Shown here one piece after another: positions 52,031 to 62,041 of a stretch of DNA of 64,000 bases. The notes below the pieces were generated by a model that saw only the letters and a program-made list of their open reading frames with translations, did no database searches and was not told the DNA's origin. The DNA comes from Streptomyces sp. 1222.5 (GTDB lineage: Bacteria > Actinomycetota > Actinomycetes > Streptomycetales > Streptomycetaceae). The DNA lies in the NCBI RefSeq assembly GCF_900105245.1, contig NZ_FNSZ01000001.1:1302001-1366000 (forward strand), written 5' to 3'. A program made the position numbers and the translations under genes. The stretch's first letter is position 1. Each line of letters opens with the position of its first letter.

Positions 52031-54001
52031 ATGTCCGATCCCCGGCACGGGGCCGCGTCGGGCGGCGGACACACGTCGCGGCCGCCGGAGAATCATCGGC
52101 CGAGCGGGCACGACACCGTACGGCTCGCGGTGGTCGTCGGTGCCCTGGGGGTGGTCTTCGGCGACATCGGGACCAGCCCGATCTACACCCTCCAGACCGT
52201 CTTCAACCCGAGCGACCCGCATCCCGTCCCGGTCAGCACGCAGAACGTGTACGGGGTGGTGTCGCTCGTGTTCTGGTCGGTGATGATCATCGTGACGGTC
52301 ACCTACGTGCTGCTGGCGATGCGGGCCGACAACGACGGTGAGGGCGGCATCATGGCCCTGATCACCCTTGTACGGCGGTGGGGCTCGCGGCGTGGCCGGC
52401 GCGTCACGGCCGTGCTGGCGGCGCTCGGTGTCTTCGGCGCCTCGCTGTTCTTCGGCGACAGCATGATCACTCCGGCGATCTCGGTGCTCTCCGCGGTCGA
52501 GGGGCTCAAGGTCGTCCAGCCGTCGCTGGAGAGCGCGGTGGTCCCGGTCACCGCGGTGATCATCGTTCTGCTGTTCCTCGTGCAGCGCCGGGGGACCGCC
52601 GCGGTGGGCCGGATGTTCGGCCCGGTCATGATCGCCTGGTTCGTGGTCATCGGCGCCTGCGGCGTGGTCGGCGTCATCGACCACCCGGCCATCCTCAGGG
52701 CGCTGTCGCCCACGTACGCCCTGGGCTTCCTGATCGGCCACTTCGGGACCGCCTTCTTCGCCCTGGCCGCGGTCGTGCTCTCGGTCACCGGCGCGGAGGC
52801 GCTCTACGCGGACATGGGGCACTTCGGCCGCCGGGCGATCACGCGCGGCTGGTTGTTCCTCGTCCTCCCGGCCTGCATGCTGAGCTACTTCGGCCAGGGC
52901 GCGCTGATCCTGGCCGATTCCCGCAACATCAGCAGCCCCTTCTTCCTGCTCGTGCCGCACTGGGGCAGGTGGCCGATGGTCCTGCTGGCGACGGCGGCCA
53001 CGGTGATCGCCTCCCAGGCGGTGATCACGGGGGCCTACTCGGTCACCTCGCAGGCCGCCCAGCTCGGCTACCTGCCGAGGCTGCGCATCGCGCACACCTC
53101 CGAGTCCACGATCGGCCAGATCTACGTCCCCTGGATCAACTGGCTGCTGATGGTCTCGGTCCTCACCCTGGTCTTCGCCTTCCGCAGCTCCACGGCTCTG
53201 GCCTTCGCGTTCGGCATGGCGGTCACCGGCACCATCACCATCACCACCCTGCTGTTCTTCTACGTCGCCCGCGCCAAGTGGGGCACGCCCAGGTGGCTGA
53301 TCGTCGTCGGGGCGAGTGTGCTGCTCCTCGTCGATCTGCTGTTCGTGGCGGCCAACCTGACGAAGCTCGTCCACGGCGCCTGGCTGCCGTTGCTGATCGG
53401 CCTCACCGCGTTCACCGTCATGACCACCTGGCAGCGTGGACGCGAGATCGTCACCAAGGAACGCGTACGCGACGAGGGGCCGCTGCCCGAGTTCATCGAC
53501 CGCCTGCGCAGCGGAGAGGTGCCGACGCTCCGCGTCCCGGGGACGGCCGTCTTCCTCAACCGGGGCAAGCAGACCACGCCTCTGGCCATGCGGGCCAACG
53601 TCGAGCACAACCACGTGCGTCACGACCGGGTCGTGATCCTGGCCATCGAGACCGAACCGATTCCCCGCGTCCCGGCGGACCGGCGGCTCGTCGTCGACGA
53701 CCTCGGCTACACCGACGACGGGATCATCCACGTCACCGCCCGGTTCGGCTACATGGAGACGCCGGACGTCCCCAGCACGATGGAAATGCTGGAGCCGGTC
53801 AGCGCCGAAGGACCGCTGGGGCTCGACGAGGCGTCCTACTTCCTGTCGAAGATCGACCTCCGGCGCGGCAAGGAACCGACGATGGCGCCCTGGCGCAAGC
53901 GGCTCTTCATCGCCACCTCCTACATCACCGCGGACGCCGCCGAGTACTTCGGCCTCCCCCGTGACCGCACGGTCATCATGGGCTCGCACATCGAGGTGTA
54001 G
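52031..54001 (+). CDS. kup: Kup potassium uptake protein
   Basis: 656-aa potassium/proton symporter. Twelve membrane spans are expected in residues 1-450, starting VVVGALGVVFGDIGTSPIYTLQTVF; the conserved DGEGGIMAL segment and GTAFFALAAVVLSVTGAEALYADMGHFG follow. A large cytoplasmic C-terminal domain (about 450-656) may gate transport. Strong ribosome site GGAGGAGAG before the ATG. The Kdp ATPase operon converges from the other strand. Confidence 0.95.
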   Translation: MSDPRHGAASGGGHTSRPPENHRPSGHDTVRLAVVVGALGVVFGDIGTSPIYTLQTVFNPSDPHPVPVSTQNVYGVVSLVFWSVMIIVTVTYVLLAMRADNDGEGGIMALITLVRRWGSRRGRRVTAVLAALGVFGASLFFGDSMITPAISVLSAVEGLKVVQPSLESAVVPVTAVIIVLLFLVQRRGTAAVGRMFGPVMIAWFVVIGACGVVGVIDHPAILRALSPTYALGFLIGHFGTAFFALAAVVLSVTGAEALYADMGHFGRRAITRGWLFLVLPACMLSYFGQGALILADSRNISSPFFLLVPHWGRWPMVLLATAATVIASQAVITGAYSVTSQAAQLGYLPRLRIAHTSESTIGQIYVPWINWLLMVSVLTLVFAFRSSTALAFAFGMAVTGTITITTLLFFYVARAKWGTPRWLIVVGASVLLLVDLLFVAANLTKLVHGAWLPLLIGLTAFTVMTTWQRGREIVTKERVRDEGPLPEFIDRLRSGEVPTLRVPGTAVFLNRGKQTTPLAMRANVEHNHVRHDRVVILAIETEPIPRVPADRRLVVDDLGYTDDGIIHVTARFGYMETPDVPSTMEMLEPVSAEGPLGLDEASYFLSKIDLRRGKEPTMAPWRKRLFIATSYITADAAEYFGLPRDRTVIMGSHIEV

Positions 54002-54174
54002 CGGTGCGGTCCGGTCACAGCCCCACGGCGCGCCGGCGCGAGCAGACGGGCCAGTCCGTCGCGCACGGCGACGACCAGCCGGCGGCCGGCCATGTCGTAG
54101 CCGCAGGCCACGCACAGGCGGTACGCCCCCGCCACGGGAACGGCGAGCGGGGGTGGCCGGCTTCGTGGGGGCGG

Positions 54175-54211
54175 GAGCCGGCGGTCCGGGACGACTCCCG
54201 GCCGCCGGCTC
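54175..54211. terminator. Large hairpin between kup and kdpC
   Basis: GAGCCGGCGG (54175-54184) plus CCGGGA (54186-54191) pair with TCCCGG (54196-54201) plus CCGCCGGCTC (54202-54211), one bulged T and a 4-nt CGAC loop, giving 16 base pairs. It fits a bidirectional terminator between the convergent genes. The rest of the 231-bp gap shows no gene. Confidence 0.75.
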
Positions 54212-54232
54212 GCGTTCGGGCCTACCGGCCCG

Positions 54233-54940
54233 TCACCGCTTCGCCGCGAGGTCCTTGAGCGCGATGTTGAGCGCTAGGACGTTGACCTGCGGCTCGCCGA
54301 TGAAGCCGAGGGCGCGGCCCTGTGTGTGGTCCTCGACCAGCTTCTCGACCTGCGCGACGGACAGGCCGTTCCTCGCGGCGACCCGGTGGACCTGGAGTGC
54401 GGCGTACGCCGGGGAGATGGCCGGGTCCAGGCCGGAGCCGGAGGAGGTGACGGCGTCGGCGGGGACGTCCGACGGCTTCACCGTGTACCCGGGCGCCGAG
54501 TTGTCCTTCACCACGGCGGCCTCGGCGGCGAGCACCTGGGCGCAGAGCGTGCCGTCCTCGGGCTGGGCCGGGCACCTGCCCCGGACCCCGCCGCTGTCGG
54601 CGGCCAGATTGGTGGCGCCCGAGAGGATCAGCGTGTACCGCGTGTTGAGGCTGTTGCTGCCGAGCCCGTCGGCCGGGCGCCCCTGGAACCACTTGAGGTC
54701 GGGCTCCGGGGGCTCCTGGCCCTTCTTCAGGGGCAGGTCGTAGGACTGCCCGATCAGGGAGGAGCCGACGACCCTGCCGTCGGCCTCGATCTCGGAGCCG
54801 TTCGCCTTCTCGTGGAACAGGCCCTGGGCGACGCCGGTGACGGCCAGCGGGTAGAGGACGCCGGTGACCAGGGTCAGCACGAGCAGGGCGCGCAGGCCCG
54901 CCCCGAGCAACCGGGCGGTGTTCGTAACGGAGTTGTTCAT
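54233..54940 (-). CDS. kdpC: Potassium-transporting ATPase subunit KdpC
   Basis: 235-aa KdpC, the single-span subunit that assists ATP binding by KdpB. N-terminal anchor ALLVLTLVTGVLYPLAVTGV (about 18-37), then an external domain with SSLIGQ, FQGRPA and the C-terminal GEPQVNVLALNIAL. The internal stretch around residues 115-150 is longer than in E. coli KdpC. ATG 54940 lies 5 bp after the kdpB stop. Confidence 0.95.
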   Translation of the reverse strand: MNNSVTNTARLLGAGLRALLVLTLVTGVLYPLAVTGVAQGLFHEKANGSEIEADGRVVGSSLIGQSYDLPLKKGQEPPEPDLKWFQGRPADGLGSNSLNTRYTLILSGATNLAADSGGVRGRCPAQPEDGTLCAQVLAAEAAVVKDNSAPGYTVKPSDVPADAVTSSGSGLDPAISPAYAALQVHRVAARNGLSVAQVEKLVEDHTQGRALGFIGEPQVNVLALNIALKDLAAKR

Positions 54941-54945
54941 GGCGG

Positions 54946-57078
54946 TCAGCCGATTCCGGGGATGAGGGAGAGGAGCAGGTCGATGATCTTGATGCCGATG
55001 AACGGGGCGATCAGGCCGCCGATGCCGTAGACGGCGAGGTTGCGCCGCAGCATCCGGTCGGCGCTGACCGGCCTGTACCGCACGCCCTTCAGGGAGAGCG
55101 GCACCAGGGCGACGATGATCAGCGCGTTGAAGACGACGGCCGACAGGATCGCGGAGTCCGGCGAGGACAGCCGCATGATGTTCAGCCCGTCCAGACCCGG
55201 GTAGACCGCCGCGAACAGGGCGGGGATGATCGCGAAGTACTTGGCGACGTCGTTGGCGATGGAGAAGGTCGTCAACGCGCCCCGGGTGATGAGGAGTTGC
55301 TTGCCGATCTCGACGATCTCGATGAGCTTGGTCGGGTCGGAGTCGAGGTCGACCATGTTGCCGGCCTCCTTGGCGGCCGACGTACCGGTGTTCATCGCCA
55401 CGCCGACGTCCGCCTGGGCGAGGGCGGGCGCGTCGTTGGTGCCGTCGCCGGTCATCGCGACCAGCTTGCCGCCGGCCTGTTCCCGCTTGATGAGGGCCAT
55501 CTTGTCCTCGGGGGTGGCCTCCGCGAGGAAGTCGTCGACGCCCGCCTCGGCGGCGATCGCCTTGGCGGTCAGCGGGTTGTCACCCGTGATCATGACCGTC
55601 TTGATGCCCATGCGGCGCAGTTCGCCGAACCGCTCCCGCATGCCGTCCTTGACGACGTCCTTCAGGTGGATCACCCCGAGAACGCGGGCGCCCTCGCCGT
55701 CGTGGACGGCGACCAGGAGCGGGGTGCCGCCCGCCTCGGAGACACGGGCGGCGATGCCGTGGGCGTCCCCGGCGACCGTGCCGCCCCGTTCCTCGACCCA
55801 GGCGGCGACCGAGGCGGCGGCGCCCTTGCGGATCCGGCGGCCGTCGACGTCCACGCCCGACATCCGGGTCTGGGCGGTGAACCCGATCCACTCGGCGTGC
55901 GCCAGCTCGCCCTGGTGGCGCTCGCGCAGCCCGTATCGCTCCTTGGCCAGGACGACGACGGAACGGCCCTCGGGCGTCTCGTCCGCGAGGGAGGACAGCT
56001 GGGCCGCGTCGGCGACCTCCGCCTCGGTGGTGCCGCTCACCGGCACGAACTCGGCGGCCCGGCGGTTGCCGAGGGTGATGGTGCCGGTCTTGTCCAGCAG
56101 CAGCGTGGAGACGTCACCGGCGGCCTCCACCGCACGGCCCGACATCGCCAGGACGTTGCGCTGGACGAGGCGGTCCATGCCCGCGATGCCGATCGCGGAG
56201 AGCAGCGCGCCGATCGTGGTCGGAATCAGACAGACCAGCAGGGCCACCAGCACGACCAGGGTCAGGTGGGTGCCCGCGTAGTCGGCGAACGGCGGCAGCG
56301 TGGCGCAGGCCAGCAGGAAGACGATGGTCAGCGAGGCCAGCAGGATGTTCAGCGCGACCTCGTTGGGCGTCTTCTGCCGGGCCGCGCCCTCGACGAGACC
56401 GATCATCCGGTCGATGAAGGTCTCGCCCGGCTTCGTCGTGATCCGGATGACGATCCGGTCGGAGAGGACCTTCGTGCCGCCGGTCACGGCGGAGCGGTCG
56501 CCGCCGGACTCGCGGATCACGGGAGCGGACTCGCCGGTGATCGCCGACTCGTCCACCGAGGCGACGCCCTCGATGACATCGCCGTCACCGGGGATGATGT
56601 CACCGGCCTCGCAGACCACCAGGTCACCGATCCGCAGTGCGGTGCCCGGCACCCGCTCCTCGGATCCGTCCGCCGGCAGCCGGCGCGCGACGGCGTCGGT
56701 CTTGGCCCTGCGCAGGGTGTCTGCCTGGGCCTTGCCGCGGCCCTCGGCGACCGCCTCCGCCAGGTTGGCGAAGACCACCGTCAGCCACAGCCAGGCGCTG
56801 ATGGTCCAGCCGAACCAGTCCCCCGGGTCCCTGACGGAGAACACCGTGGTCAGGACCGAGCCGATCCACACCACGAACATCACGGGCGACTTGACCATCA
56901 CCCGGGGGTCGAGCTTGCGGAGCGCCTCCGGCACCGACGTGAGCAGCTGCCGGGGGGCGAAGAGACCCGCTCCGACACGGCCTTCGGCCCGATCGTGTCC
57001 GGTCGGCGCGTCCCGGTGGGGGGCGAGGGTGGAAGTGGACATGGAGTCCTCGTGCTTCTCGGTGTCGGTGGTCATCAC
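54946..57078 (-). CDS. kdpB: Potassium-transporting P-type ATPase KdpB
   Basis: 710-aa catalytic subunit. Phosphorylation motif DKTGTIT with the acceptor Asp, TGES in the actuator domain (AITGESAP), and [10 protein letters not shown] hinge motif are intact, with membrane segments in the expected order. An N-terminal extension of about 35 residues precedes the first span. GTG 57078 (or ATG 57075) overlaps the kdpA stop. Confidence 0.97.
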   Translation of the reverse strand: MMTTDTEKHEDSMSTSTLAPHRDAPTGHDRAEGRVGAGLFAPRQLLTSVPEALRKLDPRVMVKSPVMFVVWIGSVLTTVFSVRDPGDWFGWTISAWLWLTVVFANLAEAVAEGRGKAQADTLRRAKTDAVARRLPADGSEERVPGTALRIGDLVVCEAGDIIPGDGDVIEGVASVDESAITGESAPVIRESGGDRSAVTGGTKVLSDRIVIRITTKPGETFIDRMIGLVEGAARQKTPNEVALNILLASLTIVFLLACATLPPFADYAGTHLTLVVLVALLVCLIPTTIGALLSAIGIAGMDRLVQRNVLAMSGRAVEAAGDVSTLLLDKTGTITLGNRRAAEFVPVSGTTEAEVADAAQLSSLADETPEGRSVVVLAKERYGLRERHQGELAHAEWIGFTAQTRMSGVDVDGRRIRKGAAASVAAWVEERGGTVAGDAHGIAARVSEAGGTPLLVAVHDGEGARVLGVIHLKDVVKDGMRERFGELRRMGIKTVMITGDNPLTAKAIAAEAGVDDFLAEATPEDKMALIKREQAGGKLVAMTGDGTNDAPALAQADVGVAMNTGTSAAKEAGNMVDLDSDPTKLIEIVEIGKQLLITRGALTTFSIANDVAKYFAIIPALFAAVYPGLDGLNIMRLSSPDSAILSAVVFNALIIVALVPLSLKGVRYRPVSADRMLRRNLAVYGIGGLIAPFIGIKIIDLLLSLIPGIG

Positions 57079-58736
57079 GCCAGTCCTTCGGCGAGCGGGC
57101 CCAGGGCGAGGGCCGGGAAGAACGTGAGACCGGTGATGATGAGGATCGCGCCGACCAGCAGGCCGGTGAACAGGGGCTTATCGGTGCGCAGGGTGCCCGC
57201 GGTGACCGGCACCGGCCGCTGCCCGGCGAGCGAGCCGGCCAGTGCCAGGACGAACACCATCGGCAGGAAGCGGCCCAGGAGCATCACGAGCCCGGTCACG
57301 CTGTTGAACCAGTCGGTGTTGACGTTCAGCCCGGCGAAGGCCGAACCGTTGTTGTTGGCCGCGGAGGTGAAGGCGTACAGCACCTCGGAGAACCCGTGCG
57401 CACCGGAGTTGAGCATCGAGTGCGGCGGGGTCGGCAGCGCCATCGAGGCGGCCGAGGACACGAGCACCAGGGCGGGGGTGATCAGGATGTACGCTGCGGC
57501 CAGCTTCATCTCCCGCGCGCCGATCTTCTTGCCCAGGTACTCGGGCGTCCGGCCGACCATGAGGCCGGCGATGAACACCGCGATGACCGCCATGATCAGG
57601 ATGCCGTAGAGGCCGGAGCCGGTGCCACCGGGCGCGATCTCGCCCAGCATCATGCTCAGCATCGTGATGCCGCCGCCGAGCCCGGTGAAGGAGGAGTGGA
57701 AGGAGTCCACCGCACCGGTCGAGGTGAGCGTGGTGGCCACCGCGAAGATCGACGACCCGCCGACGCCGAAGCGGACCTCCTTGCCCTCCATCGCCCCGCC
57801 CGCGGCCTGCAGCGCCGGGCCGTGGTGGGCGAACTCGCTCCACATCATCAGGGCGGTGAACCCGAGCCAGATCGCGCCCATGGTGGCGAGGATCGCGTAG
57901 CCCTGCTTCGCCGATCCGACCAGCACACCGAAGGTGCGGGTCAGGGAGAACGGGATCACCAGGATCAGGAAGACCTCGAACAGATTGGTGAAGGCGGTGG
58001 GGTTCTCGAAGGGGTGGGCGGAGTTGGCGTTGAAGTAGCCGCCGCCGTTGGTACCCAGCTCCTTGATGGCCTCCTGGGAGGCGACCGCGCCGCCGTTCCA
58101 CTGCTGCGAGCCGCCCATGAACTGCCCGACCTCGTGGATGCCGGAGAAGTTCTGGATCGCCCCGCAGGCCACGAGGACCACCGCGGCGACGGCGGCGACC
58201 GGCACCAGGATCCGCAGGGTGCCGCGCACCAGGTCGGCCCAGAAGTTGCCGAGTTCACCGGTGCGCGACCGGGCGAACCCCCGGACGAGCGCCACGGCGA
58301 CCGCCATGCCGACGGCGGCGGAGACGAAGTTCTGCACGGCCAGACCGGCGGTCTGCACGACGTGGCCCATGGTCTGCTCGCCGTAGTACGACTGCCAGTT
58401 GGTGTTGGTCACGAACGACACGGCCGTGTTGAACGACTGCGCCGGATTCACCGAGGAGAAGCCCATCGAGCCGGGCAGCACGCCCTGGAGCCGCTGGAGC
58501 AGGTAGAGGAACAGGACGCCGACGGCCGAGAAGGCGAGGACCGCACGCAGATACGCGGGCCAGGTCATCTCGCTGTCGGGATCGGCACCGATGCCCTGGT
58601 AGATCCACCGCTCCACCCGCAGATGCTTCGCGGAGGAGTAGACCCGGGCCATGTGGTTGCCGAACGGGATATGGACGAGCGCCAGCACGCCTATGAGGGC
58701 GAGCAGTTGGAGCACGCCCGCGGTTTCGGGACTCAT
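57075..58736 (-). CDS. kdpA: Potassium-transporting ATPase subunit KdpA
   Basis: 553-aa K+-translocating subunit of superfamily-of-K-transporter type, with about ten membrane spans and selectivity-filter-like loops ([40 protein letters not shown]). It takes up K+ with KdpB and KdpC. The stop overlaps the kdpB start. Confidence 0.97.
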   Translation of the reverse strand: MSPETAGVLQLLALIGVLALVHIPFGNHMARVYSSAKHLRVERWIYQGIGADPDSEMTWPAYLRAVLAFSAVGVLFLYLLQRLQGVLPGSMGFSSVNPAQSFNTAVSFVTNTNWQSYYGEQTMGHVVQTAGLAVQNFVSAAVGMAVAVALVRGFARSRTGELGNFWADLVRGTLRILVPVAAVAAVVLVACGAIQNFSGIHEVGQFMGGSQQWNGGAVASQEAIKELGTNGGGYFNANSAHPFENPTAFTNLFEVFLILVIPFSLTRTFGVLVGSAKQGYAILATMGAIWLGFTALMMWSEFAHHGPALQAAGGAMEGKEVRFGVGGSSIFAVATTLTSTGAVDSFHSSFTGLGGGITMLSMMLGEIAPGGTGSGLYGILIMAVIAVFIAGLMVGRTPEYLGKKIGAREMKLAAAYILITPALVLVSSAASMALPTPPHSMLNSGAHGFSEVLYAFTSAANNNGSAFAGLNVNTDWFNSVTGLVMLLGRFLPMVFVLALAGSLAGQRPVPVTAGTLRTDKPLFTGLLVGAILIITGLTFFPALALGPLAEGLA

Positions 58737-58744
58737 GGGGTGGC

Positions 58745-58834
58745 TCAGAACCTCTCCGGGAAGATCAGGGCGAGGACGAGGTATCCCAGCAGGGCGACGG
58801 CCACGACGAGGCCGACGACGTTCTCGGCGGTCAC
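58745..58834 (-). CDS. kdpF: KdpF stabilising peptide
   Basis: 29-aa single-span peptide ([26 protein letters not shown]), the classic KdpF sequence pattern ending LIFPERF, which stabilises the Kdp complex. GTG 58834 overlaps the stop of the preceding micro-ORF, and the gene ends 8 bp before kdpA. Confidence 0.9.
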   Translation of the reverse strand: MTAENVVGLVVAVALLGYLVLALIFPERF

Positions 58835-58914
58835 AGCTTGGTCACCCCCTTGGCGACGAGGGCCACCAGCGCGAAGGACGCGAGCACGGTGACGACGAAG
58901 GCCAGATCGGCCAT
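58831..58914 (-). CDS. Kdp-leader membrane micro-protein
   Basis: 27-aa hydrophobic peptide ([21 protein letters not shown] then KGVTKL) with one predicted membrane span. CCAGGAG precedes the ATG at 58914, and the stop overlaps the kdpF GTG by 4 bp, so it is the first cistron of the kdp operon. Similar micro-ORFs appear before kdpF in Streptomyces. Its role is unknown; an extra small subunit of the Kdp complex is a reasonable inference. Confidence 0.75.
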   Translation of the reverse strand: MADLAFVVTVLASFALVALVAKGVTKL

Positions 58915-58989
58915 CGCGAGCTCCTGGAGTGAGGTTCGTTGGATCGGACGGTTCGAGGAAACCGCCTCCACGGCCGGATCCGGTGGCCG

Positions 58990-59040
58990 TTGACGGCTCT
59001 CTTACGGCGCCGCTGCCGGCCTTGACGGGACTCATACGAC
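58990..59040. promoter_or_regulatory. Direct repeats upstream of the kdp operon
   Basis: TTGACGGCTCTCTTACGGC (58990-59008) and TTGACGGGACTCATACGAC (59022-59040) match at 15 of 19 positions with a 32-bp period, about three DNA turns, 76-126 bp before the first kdp cistron. Such phased direct repeats suit an OmpR-type response regulator such as KdpE. Confidence 0.5.
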
Positions 59041-59086
59041 CGCCGGCCCGTGGCGATCCGGGCGCGGGTGCCGACGGCCGGAAAAT

Positions 59087-59114
59087 AGTAGCCATGTACA
59101 CAGTAGCCATGTAC
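59087..59114. promoter_or_regulatory. Tandem repeats before the MarR pair
   Basis: AGTAGCCATGTAC occurs twice with exact identity (59087-59099 and 59102-59114), 15 bp apart, ending 10 bp before the first MarR start. Probable autoregulatory site. Confidence 0.55.
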
Positions 59115-59124
59115 GGTATTCGGC

Positions 59125-59613
59125 ATGAGCATGGGAACCGAAGGGGCGACGCCGGGCTTCCTGGTGTGGCGGCTGTCGACGAAGTGGCGGGTCGCCGTGG
59201 ACCGCGCGGTGGCCCCGCTGGGGCTGACGCACGCGCAGTACGCACTGGTGGCCTCGCTGTACGGCATGCAGCGCACCGGCGTGCGGCCCAGTCAGCGCCG
59301 GCTCGCCGACCACACCGGCCTGGAGGCCCTGTACGTCTCCAAGCTGGCCCGTGGCCTGGAGTCGGCCGGACTCCTCACCCGGGCCAAGGACCCCGCCGAC
59401 CCGCGCGCCGTACAGCTCGCGCTCACGGAGCAGGGCCGGGAGGTCACCGGGAAGGCGATCGACGTCGTTCAGGGGCTGCTGGGGCAGCTGTTGGCGCCGC
59501 TCGGCGGCCCGGACAGCCCGCGCGCCCGGCAGTTCAGCCGCGACCTGACGACCCTGCTCGACACACCGCTCGACCCGTTCGGCACCACCGATCACGAGAC
59601 GGAGCAGTCATGA
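59125..59613 (+). CDS. MarR-family regulator
   Basis: 162-aa MarR regulator. Winged helix at about 45-105: LTHAQYALVASLYGM, QRRLADHTGLEALYVSKLARGLESAGLLTRAKDPADPRAVQLALTEQG. It is divergent from kdp and its stop overlaps the next gene (ATGA). The exact tandem repeat just upstream is the likely operator. Effector unknown. Confidence 0.9.
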   Translation: MSMGTEGATPGFLVWRLSTKWRVAVDRAVAPLGLTHAQYALVASLYGMQRTGVRPSQRRLADHTGLEALYVSKLARGLESAGLLTRAKDPADPRAVQLALTEQGREVTGKAIDVVQGLLGQLLAPLGGPDSPRARQFSRDLTTLLDTPLDPFGTTDHETEQS

Positions 59614-60056
59614 CCATCACCGCACCCCGCGCCGACGGCCGTACCATCGGCCTCGCCCACTACGCCTCGCGCGCCGTCCTGGAGCACGTCCTCGCCCCGC
59701 ACGGCGTCACCTTCCTCCAGTTCGTCACCCTCCGGCTCGCCTCCGTCGCGGACGGGCCGGTCGGGGAAACGGCCCTGATCGACGGCGTCGCCGGCACGGT
59801 GAAGGTCGACGGCGCGGAGGTGCGGCGCGCGATCGGCGACCTGACGTCCGCCGGCCTGCTGACGTTCGAGGAGCCGTCCGGTGTGCGCATGACGGACGCC
59901 GGGCGGAAGCTCTACGCCACGGCCGCGGCCGGGACCAGCGCGATCGCCGACCGGCTGTACGCGGGCATCTCCGAGGAGGACCGGTCGACCGCCGGACGGG
60001 TGCTCGCCCTGGTGACCGAGCGGGCCGACGCGGAACTGGCCGCCCTGCGGCAGTAG
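59610..60056 (+). CDS. Second MarR-like winged-helix protein
   Basis: 148-aa winged-helix protein coupled to the MarR gene by an ATGA overlap. VLEHVLAPHGVTFLQFVTLRLAS and VRRAIGDLTSAGLLTFEEPSGVRMTDAGRKLYATA follow the MarR pattern but are shorter in the wing. The two could form a heterodimer or act in sequence; this is inferred only from the coupling. Confidence 0.82.
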   Translation: MTITAPRADGRTIGLAHYASRAVLEHVLAPHGVTFLQFVTLRLASVADGPVGETALIDGVAGTVKVDGAEVRRAIGDLTSAGLLTFEEPSGVRMTDAGRKLYATAAAGTSAIADRLYAGISEEDRSTAGRVLALVTERADAELAALRQ

Positions 60057-60162
60057 CCGCGCCGGCCACCCGGCCGACGACCAGGCCCGTCACCCCACAC
60101 ACACAGAAATAATGGAATATTGAACAACCCCTCTCCGTTGTGGCCGTCGAAGGAGGTCACGA

Positions 60163-60522
60163 GTGGAGACGCAAGTGCAGACCACGTACTACGACCACGG
60201 GACGCCGGCGGAGCGCTGGGAGCGCGCGCAGCAGTTCTTCGACGCGAAGGACTACGCGGGCGCGGCGCGGGTGCTGGCCGGGCTGGTCGAGGAGGTGCCG
60301 GAGCAGACGGGGCCGCGGCTGCTGCTGGCCCGCGCCTACTACCACTCGGCCCAACTGCGCCGCGCCGAGACCGAGTTGCGGATCATCGTCGAGCGTGACC
60401 CGGTGGAGCACTACGCGCGGCTGATGCTCGGCCGCACGCTCCAGCGGCAGTCGCGGCACGAGGAGGCGGAGCGGCATCTGCGGGTCGCCTCGGCGCTCGC
60501 GGGTGACTTCCCGCAGGAGTGA
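60163..60522 (+). CDS. Tetratricopeptide-repeat protein
   Basis: 119-aa protein built of about two to three TPR units (ERAQQFFDAKDYAGAARVLAGLVEEVP; PRLLLARAYYHSAQLRRAETELRIIVERDP; YARLMLGRTLQRQSRHEEAERHLRVAS). No other domain. The GTG at 60163 has AAGGAGG 7 nt upstream. Likely a small protein-interaction adapter; widespread in Streptomyces. Confidence 0.88.
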   Translation: METQVQTTYYDHGTPAERWERAQQFFDAKDYAGAARVLAGLVEEVPEQTGPRLLLARAYYHSAQLRRAETELRIIVERDPVEHYARLMLGRTLQRQSRHEEAERHLRVASALAGDFPQE

Positions 60523-60608
60523 GTCGCCGCGCGACCGCCGTCGGGCGGGTCGTACGTCCAGGGTCCGGTTCCCGACGGGGGCCGGGCCCTCGGCATGTCC
60601 GCCCAGGG

Positions 60609-61538
60609 TCAGAGGGGGGTCGCCGCGTGCAGGATCCGGAAGAGGGCGACGGCCGAGTTCGCCGACGACATCGCGGACGCCAGCGACCCCGCGGCGGCGC
60701 CCCACGCGGCGAGGCCGACCGGGGTGAAAGCCGACGGCCAGCTGCGCGCCGCGGGTGCCGGGGCCAGCAGGGCCGCCACCCGGCGCGGTACGGGACCGGT
60801 CGCCGCCAGCGCGGGGAGGGTGGGCACGGGGGTGCCGGCGGACAGCAGCGCCGCCCGGCCGATGGCGCGGGCGACCGTCCGCCGGTCGCCGACCGCGCGG
60901 GCCGCCTCCTCGTCGGCCCACCGCTCGGCCGTGTAGAGGACGGCGGTGCGCAGCGGGCGCAGGAAGGGGGTGGCGCGGGCGGCCAGGTGTGCGGCGAGCA
61001 GGTGCCGCTGGTGGCGGCCGGCCAGGTGGGCGCGCTCATGGGCGAACAGGGCGCGCCGCTCGGCGGGGGCGAGCCCGGCCAGCAGGGCGGTGGTGACGAC
61101 GATCCGGCCCCGGCGCCCGGGGAGGGCGTAGGCGTACGGCGTGCCGTCGGGCAGCACCGCCACGGTGCGGCCCGGCAGTGCGGCCAGGACCCGCCGGGCA
61201 CCGCGGGTGACCCGGCGGTGCCGCCACAGGGTGCGGGCGCAGGCCGCGGCGACCATGCCGAGCGCGGGGATGGCGGCACGGCCGGCCACCTCGTCGTAGG
61301 GGACGGCGGCCCGCACCTGGGGGTCGGACCAGCCGTCCGGGAGGGGGTTGCCGGGAAGTTGGGCGGTGCCGACCACCATGAGCAGGGCCAGGCACAAGGT
61401 GCTGCACACGGCCATGACGACGGCGACGGCCGTCAGCAGCCGGGTCGCGGTGCGCGGGTGCAGCCGCGTCTCGGCGAGCCGGGCGACCGGCCAGGCGGAC
61501 AGCGGCAGGACCAGCGGCAGGAAGACGAAGACTCCCAC
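60609..61538 (-). CDS. M56-family membrane metallopeptidase (BlaR1-like)
   Basis: 309-aa membrane protease: three or four N-terminal spans, a cytoplasmic zinc motif HERAH (167-171) with a downstream Glu in AERWADEEAARAVG, and a final hydrophobic region. It lacks the penicillin-binding sensor of BlaR1. GTG start 6 bp after the BlaI stop. As in BlaR/BlaI pairs it probably cleaves or signals to the adjacent repressor. Confidence 0.9.
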   Translation of the reverse strand: MGVFVFLPLVLPLSAWPVARLAETRLHPRTATRLLTAVAVVMAVCSTLCLALLMVVGTAQLPGNPLPDGWSDPQVRAAVPYDEVAGRAAIPALGMVAAACARTLWRHRRVTRGARRVLAALPGRTVAVLPDGTPYAYALPGRRGRIVVTTALLAGLAPAERRALFAHERAHLAGRHQRHLLAAHLAARATPFLRPLRTAVLYTAERWADEEAARAVGDRRTVARAIGRAALLSAGTPVPTLPALAATGPVPRRVAALLAPAPAARSWPSAFTPVGLAAWGAAAGSLASAMSSANSAVALFRILHAATPL

Positions 61539-61544
61539 GGCCGG

Positions 61545-61940
61545 TCAGTCTCCCGTACCGCCGGCGTCGGTGCCCGGGAGGTCGAGCAGCGCCCGGAGCA
61601 CTTGTTCGTCGCCGGGCGGGAGGGTGGTGACGAAGCTGGCCAGGACGGCCTCGCGGTCCCGTTCGCCGTCCAGCAGCCGGCGCATGCGCAGGGCGGCGAG
61701 CCGGGCCACGTCGGCGGTCGGCGTCCACACGAACGAACGGCCCCGCCGTTCGCGGGAGACGACGTCCTTGGCGAGCAGCCGGGTGAGGATCGTGACCACG
61801 GTGGTGTGGGCGAGGTCGCCGCCCAGCCGCTGGCGTACCCAGGCGGCGGTGACCGGTCCGTCGGCCTCGCGCAGCGCGCCGAGGACCTGGCCCTCCAGTT
61901 CCCCCTGGCCGCGCCGGACCCGGCCGCCTTCCCGCGCCAT
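61545..61940 (-). CDS. BlaI/MecI/CopY-family repressor
   Basis: 131-aa winged-helix repressor: LEGQVLGALREADGPVTAAWVRQRLGGDLAHTTVVTILTRLLAKDVVSRERRGRSFVWTPT is the typical BlaI DNA-binding domain, with a short helical dimerisation tail. ATG 61940 follows GGGGAGA. Paired with the M56 protease 6 bp downstream; no beta-lactamase is nearby, so target genes are unknown. Confidence 0.92.
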   Translation of the reverse strand: MAREGGRVRRGQGELEGQVLGALREADGPVTAAWVRQRLGGDLAHTTVVTILTRLLAKDVVSRERRGRSFVWTPTADVARLAALRMRRLLDGERDREAVLASFVTTLPPGDEQVLRALLDLPGTDAGGTGD

Positions 61941-62041
61941 CTCCCCGTCTCCCCTTTCCCCACGGCCCGGTTCGCCCTCCGGCGCCCGGATCGCACCCCC
62001 CGCGGCCCGCCCGACATCTGCGCGCGGGCGTGGCGTCCACG

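Noticed and set aside
54002..54232. Small ORFs on both strands in the kup-kdpC gap
   Set aside because: No ribosome site or recognisable sequence; the region is dominated by a 16-bp terminator hairpin.
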